From Rhodocyclaceae bacterium (GTDB taxonomy: Bacteria > Pseudomonadota > Gammaproteobacteria > Burkholderiales > Rhodocyclaceae), in assembly GCA_008080565.1 (NCBI GenBank), contig VIKE01000003.1:1-64000 (forward strand): a stretch of 64,000 nucleotides of DNA, written 5' to 3'. Position 1 is the first letter of the stretch. Each line of letters starts with the position of its first letter. The notes under the pieces were generated by a model. It saw only the letters and a list, made by a program, of their open reading frames with translations, searched no databases and was not told the DNA's origin. Positions 34,887 through 45,273 of this stretch are shown here, piece by piece. Both the position numbers and the translations under genes were made by a program.

Positions 34887-36145
34887 CAGGCCTCCAGAAC
34901 GACGTCAGTGACAGGGATGCATACGCAGAGCAGACAGTTACCAGGCTCTGAATCGAAGTCAGGCGAATGTGAAAACTTCACCTCTCCACTTTGAATTCGC
35001 GTTTCGCAGCTACCACAGCCACCAGCACGACACCCCGACTCAACTTTTACCCCGTTGCTTTCTGCAAACTCCAGTAGGCTGTTGGACGTGCCGTCCCAAA
35101 TGAACTGTTTGTTAGATTTGGCGAAGGTCACCATCACAGTTTCGGTACAGCTCTCGGAAACCTTCGGCTCGATGGATGATTTGCGTTTTATCGACGCAGG
35201 TCCGAATGCTTCAAAATGAATTCGTGAGTCCGGAACTCCCCAGTCTTCAAGGGCATCGACCAAGCTTTCCATCATCGGCGTCGGACCGCATATATAGAAA
35301 TCGAACGGTTTCAGCGGTAACTCTGTCCTTAACAGCGCGACATCAATACGACCCCTATGGTGAAAATCGCGCGCCGTCATGTCGCCTGGTAGCGGCGCGC
35401 TAAAGCAGATGCGTAGCTTGAAATTCGGGTGTTGGGCTGCGAGCGCCAGAAGATGCGCCTTCATAATTACTTCAGCGCTATTTCGCACGCCGTAAAACAG
35501 CCAAACTTCACGTTCAGGCTGGTGATTCACGATCCAGTTGAGCATGCTCAACATCGGTGTGATACCGATTCCTCCGCCAATCAGTACAACTGGAGAGGCT
35601 TCGTGGTTGAGATAAAAGTGTCCTGATGGTGCCCGAACTGCCAATGATGAGCCTACGTGTACATAGTCGTGGAAAAAATTGGATGAGCGGCCAGGAGGAA
35701 GTGAAGTGCCGTTTGGCGTTGGTACGCGCTTTATCGAAACCCTGTAAGCATCATGAGCAGGCGAATCCGAGAGCGAGTAGCAACGGATGAGTTCTTCCGC
35801 CGTGCCTCCTGGAGTTGGGATGGCCAGTTTGAAGGTAAGAAACTGTCCTGGCTTGAATACGGGAAGTGACTGCCGATCCTCTGGTCGTAGATAGAAGGAG
35901 CAAATGGCTCCGTTATCATCTTCAAGGGTTTTCTGAATAACCTTGAAAGTCCTGAATCCTTTCCAGCCCTCGGAAGCATTGTCACTCTGCAAACTTTCGG
36001 TCAGAGGTGAAGTACTCTTGCCATTGGCCTGATCCTGTAACGCTATATAACGCTGCCAGTGGCGCCAGAAGACAATGCCCAGCCAAAGTGCCAGCTGAAC
36101 AACAATGCCCAAGGCTATCCACAGGAGGAGCATGGCTGAGGTCAT
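34886..36145 (-). CDS. membrane-anchored ferredoxin reductase-like FAD/2Fe-2S oxidoreductase
   Basis: A 419-residue protein. An N-terminal membrane helix (about residues 5-28) is followed by an FAD domain (YLRPEDRQSLPVFKPGQFLTF, then RCYSLSDSP), an NAD(P)H domain (VVLIGGGIGITPMLSML, then FYICGPTPMMESL) and a C-terminal plant-type 2Fe-2S ferredoxin with CRAGGCGSC and a later CLLC. Electron flow should run from NAD(P)H through FAD and the cluster to the membrane cytochrome b encoded next. It is the first gene of the operon. Confidence 0.93.
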   Translation of the reverse strand: MTSAMLLLWIALGIVVQLALWLGIVFWRHWQRYIALQDQANGKSTSPLTESLQSDNASEGWKGFRTFKVIQKTLEDDNGAICSFYLRPEDRQSLPVFKPGQFLTFKLAIPTPGGTAEELIRCYSLSDSPAHDAYRVSIKRVPTPNGTSLPPGRSSNFFHDYVHVGSSLAVRAPSGHFYLNHEASPVVLIGGGIGITPMLSMLNWIVNHQPEREVWLFYGVRNSAEVIMKAHLLALAAQHPNFKLRICFSAPLPGDMTARDFHHRGRIDVALLRTELPLKPFDFYICGPTPMMESLVDALEDWGVPDSRIHFEAFGPASIKRKSSIEPKVSESCTETVMVTFAKSNKQFIWDGTSNSLLEFAESNGVKVESGCRAGGCGSCETRIQSGEVKFSHSPDFDSEPGNCLLCVCIPVTDVVLEA

Positions 36146-36474
36146 ATTGATCTCTATTGGTTCAATGGCAACATGCCAAATTGATTGGCCCAGTCTAGCG
36201 TAGTGACCTTAGCTGAGTCTTAAGGAAGAAGAGTTAGATCAAGTCCAGGCAAAGACACACATAGCCAAACCATGATGCGGGAAATATTCCCACAAATGAA
36301 TTGACTGTATTCAATTAGACGGCCCCCTCTGCATAATTTGCCGTATTACCGACAGAGACAACAAACCATTTAACTGAACGATGCCGCAAAGAATTTGAGT
36401 GGCTTTCAGGGGGCCTTAAGATTCGGCAGGTACATTGGGCAGGAACAGAAAACTATTCCACTCTGCTATCGCCA
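36146..36474. other. upstream region of the reductase operon, no gene seen
   Basis: About 330 bases between the divergently placed reductase operon and a small plus-strand gene. It is AT-richer than its flanks and should hold the reductase operon promoter, but I cannot assign boxes with confidence. Confidence 0.4.
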
Positions 36475-36660
36475 ATGCACAAAACAAAATTTCTCGTCAA
36501 ACGATCGCGCCACGAACGGCGTGTTAAGGACCTTGGACCTCCGGAAGGGTCCGAGCGCAGAGTAACCCCAGAGCGGCGGCATCCAGTGGTCGAGTTCGTT
36601 GAGTTTGACGACCACATAGAGATTGGAAAAGTGGTCGAAGGGATTGATCCTAAAGACTGA
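36475..36660 (+). CDS. small basic/acidic hypothetical protein
   Basis: A 61-residue frame. The first half is strongly basic (KTKFLVKRSRHERRVKDLG and ERRVTPERRHP) and the second half acidic and hydrophobic (VVEFVEFDDHIEIGKVVEG). The shift from Arg-rich to beta-like sequence looks like a real protein, but the ribosome binding site is poor and the opposite strand is also open. I do not recognise a family. Confidence 0.45.
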   Translation: MHKTKFLVKRSRHERRVKDLGPPEGSERRVTPERRHPVVEFVEFDDHIEIGKVVEGIDPKD

Positions 36661-36736
36661 CAATCGAGGCGTTCAATATAAGCCGACAGACAGAGACGTG
36701 GGGCCGTACGGTACAAGCCTTTGTCTGATTCTGAAC

Positions 36737-36754
36737 TGTCGCTATGTGGCGACA
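36737..36754. promoter_or_regulatory. activator palindrome 1 upstream of sigma-54 promoter
   Basis: TGTCGCTATGTGGCGACA is an 18-base dyad whose arms TGTCGC and GCGACA are exact inverses. It lies about 130 bases upstream of the -24 element, a normal distance for an enhancer-binding protein. A second, similar site follows at 36802. Confidence 0.65.
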
Positions 36755-36801
36755 TGAAGTATCGCGTCGTAACAGACACATCCCGGTTTCAGGCGTTTAT
36801 T

Positions 36802-36819
36802 TGTCGCTAAGAAACGACA
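36802..36819. promoter_or_regulatory. activator palindrome 2 upstream of sigma-54 promoter
   Basis: TGTCGCTAAGAAACGACA repeats the arms of the first site (TGTCG and CGACA) at 18-base length. Its centre is 65 bases from the first site's centre, about six helical turns, so both sites face the same side of the DNA. Confidence 0.65.
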
Positions 36820-36882
36820 TATCCGCGATTTTTCGCCATCACAGATTTTTCTAACCAACTGATTTTTCGTCAGTTCACGGGC

Positions 36883-36899
36883 TTGGCATCTGTTTTGCG
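36883..36899 (+). promoter_or_regulatory. sigma-54 (-24/-12) promoter
   Basis: TTGGCATCTGTTTTGCG fits the sigma-54 consensus, with GG at 36885-36886 and GC at 36897-36898 exactly ten bases apart. Transcription would start near 36910, about 60 bases before the glycine-zipper gene. Confidence 0.8.
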
Positions 36900-36974
36900 T
36901 TGAATTATGGGCGGTTACAGCTTTTTGGCGTTATCGCCGCAAAAATGCTTCTCAAGTGTCCGAAAGAAATGAAG

Positions 36975-37523
36975 ATGGATAAATCAATGATCAAAGGGGT
37001 CGTCATCGGTTCGATCGCGATGGTGGCGATCAGTGCCAGTGGTGTGACCGGCTACAAGATGCTGAATCAACCAAAATCGGCCGAAGTCTTGGCTGTCGAG
37101 GAAATCAAGGAAAAAATTAAGACTCCGCATAAGGATTGCCAGGATATCCAGGTTCAGAGGCGAGCCCCTGTTCAGGATGAGCACCGAATTGCCGGCACCG
37201 TGATTGGCGGCATTCTCGGTGGTGTGGTCGGCAACCAGATCGGGCGGGGTAAGGGTAATACTCTGGCGACGGTGGCTGGCGCAGCAGCTGGCGGCTATGC
37301 GGGCAATACCGTGCAGAAGGGCATGCAGGACCGGGATACGGTCTCGGCAATTGAGCATCGCTGCCGAACTGTCTATGAGACCTCCGACAAACTGGTTGGT
37401 TACGATGTGACCTATCGTCTTGACGGAAAGGAAGGCCGGGTTCGCCTAGATCACGCCCCGGGCAAGACGATTCCCACCAAGGATGGACAACTGCTTCTTG
37501 AATCTCCTACAGCAGCAAATTAG
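36975..37523 (+). CDS. glycine-zipper 2TM-domain envelope protein
   Basis: A protein of about 182 residues. An N-terminal hydrophobic segment (MIKGVVIGSIAMVAISASG) acts as signal or anchor. The centre is a glycine-zipper hairpin (AGTVIGGILGGVVGNQIGRG, then LATVAGAAAGGYAGNTV) of the 2TM/SlyB-like type. The C-terminal domain has two Cys (KDCQDIQ and EHRCRTVYE) and ends in a beta-rich segment. Several in-frame ATGs lie close together (36945, 36969, 36975, 36987). Expression should be sigma-54 dependent and activated through two upstream palindromes. Confidence 0.85.
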   Translation: MDKSMIKGVVIGSIAMVAISASGVTGYKMLNQPKSAEVLAVEEIKEKIKTPHKDCQDIQVQRRAPVQDEHRIAGTVIGGILGGVVGNQIGRGKGNTLATVAGAAAGGYAGNTVQKGMQDRDTVSAIEHRCRTVYETSDKLVGYDVTYRLDGKEGRVRLDHAPGKTIPTKDGQLLLESPTAAN

Positions 37524-37702
37524 CTGAAAACGCCGTTTCCATTGCTTTACACAATATTCTGAAGAATATGGCTGGCCTGATTGAAACAAGCAAATCACCA
37601 AATGGTCTGCCATCGCCTATGGATCCGAATACTGGTGTTGGTTTCGGGCAAAGGTGAGATTGGCCTAATGCTTGAATGCGATGTCACACCCAACGAATCG
37701 CC

Positions 37703-37736
37703 GAATCGGATCGACCTGAATAGCTCGATCCGATTC
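37703..37736. terminator. perfect 12-bp hairpin between convergent genes
   Basis: GAATCGGATCGA (37703-37714) pairs fully with TCGATCCGATTC (37725-37736) around a ten-base loop. It sits between the convergent glycine-zipper and Asn-rich genes, where a bidirectional terminator is expected, but no T run follows. Confidence 0.5.
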
Positions 37737-37808
37737 TCAAGAACCTTTGGCTTTTCTGTTAAATCGTACTCTAGTTTAAGCAATAACAGCAGGTAGTAGT
37801 TTTAGGCG

Positions 37809-38447
37809 TCAGGATCCAAAGCGCTTGTTGTTGGGATTAAGTTGGTTCGCGTGGTTGTTCAGCGCATGACGATGGGCGTCATTATTGGGGTTGAGGCTAT
37901 TGCTGCGGTCATTATTGCTATTGAGCAACAATTGTTCGTTTAGGTAATAACCATGGGAGCCAAGGCCCAAATTGACACGCACATCGACAATGTTGACACC
38001 GGAATAAGGCCTATCCAGCAAGTAAAGGTAGTTCCAGATGTCATCTTTGTCACCGATGTCGATATCCACGTTAGCGCGTTTGGCCGTAACAAAGGGATCC
38101 AGTTCGCAAAGACAACGAGCGCCAGGACGGGATTCATCACAATGGCTGCGTAGTAATACCGGCTCAACCCTACCCAGCATGTCGCAAAGTTCCTCTACCG
38201 TTTTGCATTGGTGCAGTCTAGGGCTACCGCCGGCTACCCAATGGCTTCGCCGGCGATGCGACGTAGGCATGAGACGCGTTTTGTGGATGCTGGCCAGCAT
38301 GGTGACTTGCTTCCAGCTAAGGTAGCCAGCTTGTTGAGCGACAGCCTCCAAGGATGCGGCGAGTGGTAAGCCGGTAGTGCCGCGGTGTTGCTTGGCCTGC
38401 CGCTTAAGCTTTTCTAACGCGGTGGCACTGATGGTGTTGGTTTGCAT
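37809..38447 (-). CDS. hypothetical protein with Asn-rich C-terminal repeats
   Basis: A 212-residue protein. The N-terminus (ALEKLKRQAKQHRGTTGLPL, then SLEAVAQQAGYLSWKQV) is a small helical module that in other proteins precedes varied domains and suggests recruitment rather than catalysis. The middle is unknown. The C-terminus is an unusual Asn/His-rich tract with repeats of the form NSLNPNNDAHRHALNNHANQ. The ATG at 38447 has GGAGA upstream. Function is not known. Confidence 0.65.
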   Translation of the reverse strand: MQTNTISATALEKLKRQAKQHRGTTGLPLAASLEAVAQQAGYLSWKQVTMLASIHKTRLMPTSHRRRSHWVAGGSPRLHQCKTVEELCDMLGRVEPVLLRSHCDESRPGARCLCELDPFVTAKRANVDIDIGDKDDIWNYLYLLDRPYSGVNIVDVRVNLGLGSHGYYLNEQLLLNSNNDRSNSLNPNNDAHRHALNNHANQLNPNNKRFGS

Positions 38448-38883
38448 ACGTTCTCCATGTCGTAACGCGGAAAAGCAGTGCCCATTGCCGCTACCCGCAA
38501 AACCATGGGGAAGACGATTGCAAAACAAAAAAATGTCGTTCCGGCGAACCAGATGAGCCTAGATGGGCAGCTCGCATCGACTTGTGCGATGGGCAAATTA
38601 TACCGAGCAATGGTGTGCAGGCAAGTATTGCCATACAACATGGCGCAGAAAAATACCTACATACTCATTTGGCAGCGTTCCTTCGCTCTTAGCCGGGGAG
38701 AAATTCGACATAGCACCAGAAAGCACTCACTCACCGGAACCACGGATCTGGCTACACCGCTCCACGCTACTAACGACGTTTCCATTGAGCACCATCAGTT
38801 GCCGAGTGGCAGCTAATCATCACATTGCTGTCTGATCCTTAGCGCTGAAGCAAGGTCGGCTTTGGCCGAACTCCCGCCACCAT
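38448..38883. other. intergenic stretch without recognisable gene
   Basis: About 435 bases between the Asn-rich protein gene and the SNase-like gene. Open frames on both strands lack family features and good starts. Confidence 0.45.
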
Positions 38884-39435
38884 CTAACGACAAAGCTGTC
38901 CCTTTCCCGTTCTTTTCAGCCTGCGACACTCCCAAGGTGCCATCGGATTCGGCTCCTGCCAAATCCCAATCCGTCCAGCTTTCGCCTGTCGTTCAGCTTC
39001 TGGATAACCCAGGCGCTGCTCTCGCGTAAGCTCTGGGGAAAACTGAAATGCGTACCAGGCATACCCCGCTTCAATCATTGCCTGTCCGACATCCCGATTT
39101 CCGACCCGTACATGGCACACCTGCCGATAGAAGCGATCCTCCTTGTAGCACCAAGCCGTGGTTTTCTGACCCGCAACGAGGGATCGAAGGTAATTCCTCG
39201 CCGATCTCCAATACGCCTGACCCGTTTCCGGCGTGTCGGCACCGGATAGACGAATGTTGATTAGACCTCGTTCGTCAGTCATGAGTTTGAGGGTATCCCC
39301 ATCAGGGTTCTTCAGCACGCTGCCAGTGACTTCAAACGGTCTATGAAATCGGCCTTCCGCATGCGCGGCCTGGATGCCAGTCATCAACAGAGCGAGGGCA
39401 AATTGCCTAATTATTGTGCGGCTTATCGAAAGCAT
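38884..39435 (-). CDS. secreted thermonuclease (SNase-like)
   Basis: A 183-residue exported nuclease with a signal peptide (cleavage near AHAEG). The staphylococcal nuclease fold is clear: NPDGDTLKLM gives the first Asp, INIRLSGADTPETGQ holds the catalytic Arg, Asp and Glu, and DRFYRQVCHVRVG holds the second Arg. The C-terminal NPMAPWECRRL segment is typical. It should degrade DNA or RNA outside the cytoplasm with calcium. It is a single gene with its own upstream region. Confidence 0.93.
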   Translation of the reverse strand: MLSISRTIIRQFALALLMTGIQAAHAEGRFHRPFEVTGSVLKNPDGDTLKLMTDERGLINIRLSGADTPETGQAYWRSARNYLRSLVAGQKTTAWCYKEDRFYRQVCHVRVGNRDVGQAMIEAGYAWYAFQFSPELTREQRLGYPEAERQAKAGRIGIWQEPNPMAPWECRRLKRTGKGQLCR

Positions 39436-39515
39436 ATTCCCGTCAATCAGTTAGGACTCGTCCTAAGCTCGAACCCACAAGCTTATCCACAGATTTCGGG
39501 GATAAACGATCTTTA

Positions 39516-40178
39516 TCAAAGCAGGGGCTGCTGCGGGTTTTCGGCGACGAGGTTGTCAGCCGGATAGGCGTAGAGGAAACGTCGGCTATCTGACACTGAT
39601 GCCTGGAGCCAGCCATCGTAGTCCTGCTCATGCAGGATCACGATGGACCGCTTTTCATCGTCAGGTTTATGAAACTGGCGCATGAGTGGATGCTGGTCTG
39701 CATTGATCGTCAGCATCGTGTAGCTGTAGGTCGTTTCGCCACCCGGGTTCTTCCAGATCGACCACAGCCCGGCAATCCCCATCGGTTTGCCATCGGCGCG
39801 GGAAATCCGGGTTGGCACTGCACGGCCAGTGCGCCAGTCGGGTTCATAGAACGCTTCGGCCGGAATGATGCAGTGCCGAGCCAGACGCCAGGCATCCCGG
39901 TACGACGGTTTCTCATGCACCGTTTCCGAGCGTGCGTTGTAGGTGTTGCGGGCAATCGTCGTATCTTTTGCCCAGTGAGGAATCAGACCGAACGAGCCGA
40001 CCAGTAATTCCCGGAACGGAACCGCTTCGTCGCCGACATCGGCAAACTCATGTTTGCGCAGGAAAGGGCCGTGATACCCGGGCCACAGGCTGGGTTTCAG
40101 GCCGAGTGGCAGGTCGTGAACGCCGAAATAGGCTTTCAGCTGGGCAGGATCGGTCTGCGGATCATAGTGGGCACACAT
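39516..40178 (-). CDS. SRAP (HMCES/YedK-like) abasic-site protein
   Basis: A 220-residue SOS-response-associated-peptidase-type protein that cross-links to abasic sites in single-stranded DNA and shields them. The catalytic Cys is residue 2 (MCAHYDP). Conserved features are TYNARSETV, IIPAEAFYEPDW, the TINADQHPLMRQFHKPD segment with the active His, and the WLQASVSDS tail. Length is normal. It lies next to a recombination scar with two gene fragments. Confidence 0.95.
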   Translation of the reverse strand: MCAHYDPQTDPAQLKAYFGVHDLPLGLKPSLWPGYHGPFLRKHEFADVGDEAVPFRELLVGSFGLIPHWAKDTTIARNTYNARSETVHEKPSYRDAWRLARHCIIPAEAFYEPDWRTGRAVPTRISRADGKPMGIAGLWSIWKNPGGETTYSYTMLTINADQHPLMRQFHKPDDEKRSIVILHEQDYDGWLQASVSDSRRFLYAYPADNLVAENPQQPLL

Positions 40179-40265
40179 GCCCGGCAGAATAACAAAACCC
40201 CTCGGTTTTGGACGCCGAGGGGTTCTGCGGGACTACGAGATTACGGTATTACCAGACAGCAAGAC

Positions 40266-40362
40266 TCACTTGGCAACCGGGGCTTGAGGTGCCGGCTTGG
40301 CTTCCGGCTTCACCTCTGGCTTGCCTTCGGTCTTCTCATGCTTCTCGTGTTTCTCGTGCTTG
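40266..40362 (-). pseudogene. 3' fragment of a Lys/His/Glu-rich protein gene
   Basis: On the minus strand this reads AKHEKHEKHEKTEGKPEVKPEAK and ends with a TGA at 40266. It is the tail of a charged repeat protein whose 5' part is missing; upstream, the frame meets a stop inside the MerR fragment. It marks one side of a deletion or recombination scar near 40362. Confidence 0.55.
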
Positions 40363-40633
40363 GCTGGCCTTCATCCGTCGCTGCAGAATCCTGGGCCTGT
40401 CACTGGCTGAGATTCACGAACTACAGAGCTATCAGGACGACCCTCATCAGCCTTGTACCGCCGTCAACGCCTTGCTCGATGATCACATCTCTCATGTGCG
40501 GTCGCAGATAACCGCTCTGCAAGCGCTTGAGAAACAACTCGTTTCACTGAGAGCGAGTTGCAACGATGACCGGGAAGTTGAGGCGTGTGGGGTTCTTGCT
40601 GGAATTAGCGAAGGAAACATGCACCAGCAGTAG
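40363..40633 (+). pseudogene. 3' fragment of a MerR-family (CadR/PbrR-like) regulator gene
   Basis: The plus-strand frame reads LAFIRRCRILGLSLAEIHELQSY, then PCTAVNALLDDHISHVRSQITALQALEKQLVSLRASC. This is the second half of a CadR/PbrR-type regulator, with the metal-binding region Cys residues still present. The N-terminal helix-turn-helix is missing; sequence before about 40363 belongs to an unrelated fragment on the other strand. It is therefore a remnant of a lost metal-resistance module. Confidence 0.8.
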
Positions 40634-40747
40634 GTGAAGCATCAACCAGATAATCCGATGAGATGCCGGTCTGTCTCACTCTCATGCAAAGGTAAGATCA
40701 ACCATTTAATCCGCTTACCCAGTTAAAAATGGTGCCGCCGGTGGCGA

Positions 40748-40786
40748 TGTCACAGATTCTTCATCGGTTCGTCACGCGCAGGTAAC
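40748..40786 (+). promoter_or_regulatory. probable PhoB box of the ptx operon
   Basis: Half-sites TGTCAC, CTTCAT and CGTCAC start at 40748, 40759 and 40770, exactly 11 bases apart, and a fourth weaker one (GGTAAC) starts at 40781. The spacing and sequence fit tandem Pho-box half-sites (CTGTCAT). The array lies about 80-120 bases before the ptxA start. Phosphate-starvation control of ptx is known in Pseudomonas stutzeri. Confidence 0.65.
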
Positions 40787-40867
40787 ACAGCCCCCCTACC
40801 ATGGCCTGGCAATTCGATTTTGTAATCGTCATCGCAGTTTGATTGCGAAACCAACGAAGGACTCGCC

Positions 40868-42531
<1,664 letters not shown>

Positions 42532-42562
42532 GCACACATCGCACAAGCAATCAGGAGTCTTC

Positions 42563-43360
42563 ATGCACGCTCAATTCGCACCGCTGCTGGACCGCCGGCA
42601 GCGCGCCTGGAACCGCTCGATGGTCTCCCTGGCCACCGTGCTGGCAATCGTCATCGCTTGCTGGTATTACGTTGGCCTGTTCGACGCCGAACGCCTGGGC
42701 GAAGGGATCCCCAGCCTGGCGTCACTGGTCGGCGAGATGTTTCCGCCGAACTTCAGCCAGGCCGGCTCCTGGGTCAAGCCACTGCTCGACACCCTGGCCA
42801 TGAGCGTGGCCGGCACGGCGGTTGCGGTGCTGCTGTCGCTGCCACTGGCGGTGCTGGCAGCGCGCAATACCACGCCGCATCCGCTGGTCTACCAATGCGC
42901 CCGGGGCCTGCTGAACGGCTTGCGCTCGATCCCTGAACTCATCATGGGCATCGTGTTCGTCGCTGCAGTCGGCTTCGGCGCGCTGCCGGGCGTGCTGGCG
43001 CTTGGCCTGCATTCGGTGGGCATGGTCGGCAAGTTCTTTGCCGAAGCCATCGAACATGCCGACCGCGCGCCGGTGGAAGCCGCGCGCGCCGCCGGTTGCA
43101 GCCCGCTGCAGGTGATCTTCCACGGCATCCTGCCGCAAGTCTTGCCGCAGATGGCCGATACAGCGATCTACCGCTGGGAATACAACTTCCGCGCCTCGAC
43201 GGTCATGGGCATGGTCGGCGCCGGCGGCATCGGCTTCGAACTGATGGGATCGCTGCGCATCATGCAATACACGGATGTCTCGGCAATCCTGATCGTCATC
43301 CTCGTCATGGTGAGCCTGGTCGACGCCCTGAGCGCCTTCCTGCGCCGCACCTTCAAGTAA
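42563..43360 (+). CDS. ptxC: phosphite ABC transporter permease
   Basis: A 265-residue integral membrane permease of the PhnE/PtxC family with about six spans. The coupling motif EAARAAGCSPLQVIFHGILPQVLPQ contacts the ATPase, and EYNFRASTVMGMVGAGGIGFEL is the typical C-terminal block. The ATG at 42563 has AGGAG five bases upstream and is preferred to in-frame starts within ptxB. Confidence 0.93.
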   Translation: MHAQFAPLLDRRQRAWNRSMVSLATVLAIVIACWYYVGLFDAERLGEGIPSLASLVGEMFPPNFSQAGSWVKPLLDTLAMSVAGTAVAVLLSLPLAVLAARNTTPHPLVYQCARGLLNGLRSIPELIMGIVFVAAVGFGALPGVLALGLHSVGMVGKFFAEAIEHADRAPVEAARAAGCSPLQVIFHGILPQVLPQMADTAIYRWEYNFRASTVMGMVGAGGIGFELMGSLRIMQYTDVSAILIVILVMVSLVDALSAFLRRTFK

Positions 43361-43381
43361 ATCATTTACGGAAATCGTTAC

Positions 43382-44389
43382 ATGAAACCCAAAGTCGTGC
43401 TCACCCACTGGGTGCATCCGGAAATCATCGAACTGCTGCAAGGCGTTGCCGAAGTCATTCCCAATACTTCGCGCGACACCCTGCCGCGCGAAGAAGTGCT
43501 GGCGCGCGCGCGCGATGCGCAAGCCATCATGGTCTTCATGCCCGACAGTATCGACGACGCCTTCCTGCAAGCCTGCCCGCAACTGAAAATCGTCGGCGCG
43601 GCGCTCAAGGGTTATGACAACTTCGACGTCGCCGCCTGCACCCGCCGCGGCATCTGGTTTTCCATCGTGCCCGACCTGCTGACCATCCCGACCGCGGAAC
43701 TGACCATCGGCCTGCTGCTCGGGTTAACACGCCGCATGCTGGAAGGTGACCGCCAGATCCGCAGCAGCGGCTTTCAGGGGTGGCTCCCGCAGCTGTACGG
43801 CACGGGGCTCACCGGGCGTACGATCGGCATCATCGGCATGGGTGCGGTCGGCCGCGCCATCGCACAGCGGCTGGCTGGCTTCGACATGCAGATTCTGTAT
43901 TGCGACCACGTTGCCCTGCCGACCGAACAGTCTGCGCAATGGAATGCGCGCCAAGTCGAACTCGATGAATTGCTGGCCGCCAGCGATTTCATCGTGCCGA
44001 TGCTGCCGATGACGCCGGAGACCCTGCACCTGATCAATGCTGACACGCTCGCCAGGATGCGTCCGGGAAGCTACCTGGTGAATGCCTGCCGCGGCTCGGT
44101 GGTCGATGAAGCCGCAGTCGTTGCAGCGCTCGCCAGCGGCCGCCTTGCCGGCTATGCCGCCGACGTGTTCGAGCTGGAAGAATGGGCACGGCCAGACCGG
44201 CCGCGCGCCATTCCGCAAGCCTTGCTGGACAATCCTGCACAAACTTTTTTCACGCCGCACCTCGGTTCGGCCGTTGCCGAAGTGCGCCTGGAGATCGAAC
44301 GTCAGGCCGCCTGCAACATTATCCAGGCGCTCAATGGCGAGGCGCCTGCCGGCGCCATCAACCGTCCCGGCAGGAAGACGGCGACATGA
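43382..44389 (+). CDS. ptxD: NAD-dependent phosphite dehydrogenase
   Basis: A 335-residue D-2-hydroxyacid-dehydrogenase-fold enzyme that oxidises phosphite to phosphate with NAD. Distinctive PtxD stretches, recalled from the P. stutzeri enzyme, are [58 protein letters not shown] [27 protein letters not shown] and [13 protein letters not shown]. The nucleotide loop is GIIGMGAVG, followed by an acidic Asp (YCDHV). Catalytic Arg lies in NACRGSV and His in FTPHLGSAV. It overlaps ptxE by four bases. Confidence 0.95.
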   Translation: MKPKVVLTHWVHPEIIELLQGVAEVIPNTSRDTLPREEVLARARDAQAIMVFMPDSIDDAFLQACPQLKIVGAALKGYDNFDVAACTRRGIWFSIVPDLLTIPTAELTIGLLLGLTRRMLEGDRQIRSSGFQGWLPQLYGTGLTGRTIGIIGMGAVGRAIAQRLAGFDMQILYCDHVALPTEQSAQWNARQVELDELLAASDFIVPMLPMTPETLHLINADTLARMRPGSYLVNACRGSVVDEAAVVAALASGRLAGYAADVFELEEWARPDRPRAIPQALLDNPAQTFFTPHLGSAVAEVRLEIERQAACNIIQALNGEAPAGAINRPGRKTAT

Positions 44390-45273
44390 TCAACCTGGAG
44401 TGCGTCGCCACATTCCTTGCGGTCGCAAATCAGGGGGGATTCCGCGAGGCGGCCAGGCAGACTGGCCAGTCGCAACCGGCCGTCACGCAACATATCAAGC
44501 GGCTCGAGCAATCGCTCAAGGTGGCGCTGATCCAGCGCAGCAATGCCGGCTGCACACTGACGCCGGAAGGCACTTCATTCCTGCCCTACGCTAAACATCT
44601 GGTACGCGCCGGCGCCCGCGCGCAAGCCTTGTTCGACAAGACAGTCCTCAGCATCGGCGCCAGTTCCAATACCGGCATCTACTTGCTGCAGCCGCGTCTG
44701 CGCGCCTACCGCGACCGCGTTGCGCACAAGCTCCAGATAGCTATTGGCAGCAACAACCGCATCGCCGAGCAACTGCAGAATTTCGAGATCGACGTCGCCA
44801 TCATGGAATGGTGGGATCCACGCCCCGGCTTTACCGCCACCGTCTGGCATCGCGAGGAATTGCAGGTCATCGTGCCGCCCGACCATCCCTGGGCCGGGTG
44901 CACCAGCATTCCACGCAACTGGCTGTGCGGGCAGGCGCTACTGGGCGGCGAAGCCGGCAGCGGCACAGGGCGGCTGCTGCAGTCCTATTTCGGCGACGAT
45001 GCGCGCAACATCGGGATCGCCATGCAACTTGGCAGCACCGAAGCGGTCAAGCATGCGGTGCGGGCCGGACTCGGCATCTCGCTCGTGATGGCGGCCGCCG
45101 TGACCGATGAAAACCGCGATGGCAGTCTGCGGGCAATTCCCCTCGAAGGCGGCGCACTGCACAAGGACCTGTACGTGATCAGCCGCGAGGACCTCTTGCC
45201 GGACGCGCCGGCGCGTCATTTTTGCGAATTTTTGCTGCAGGGTGAAACCGCGCCGCTGGCGCCCGCACCCTAG
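44386..45273 (+). CDS. ptxE: LysR-family regulator of the ptx operon
   Basis: A 295-residue LysR-type regulator. The helix-turn-helix is [33 protein letters not shown] near the N-terminus, and the effector-binding domain fills the rest. The ATG overlaps the ptxD stop (ATGA). In P. stutzeri ptxE is also the fifth gene; its exact role there is not settled. Its stop shares a CTAG with the stop of the convergent flavin oxidoreductase gene. Confidence 0.93.
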   Translation: MINLECVATFLAVANQGGFREAARQTGQSQPAVTQHIKRLEQSLKVALIQRSNAGCTLTPEGTSFLPYAKHLVRAGARAQALFDKTVLSIGASSNTGIYLLQPRLRAYRDRVAHKLQIAIGSNNRIAEQLQNFEIDVAIMEWWDPRPGFTATVWHREELQVIVPPDHPWAGCTSIPRNWLCGQALLGGEAGSGTGRLLQSYFGDDARNIGIAMQLGSTEAVKHAVRAGLGISLVMAAAVTDENRDGSLRAIPLEGGALHKDLYVISREDLLPDAPARHFCEFLLQGETAPLAPAP

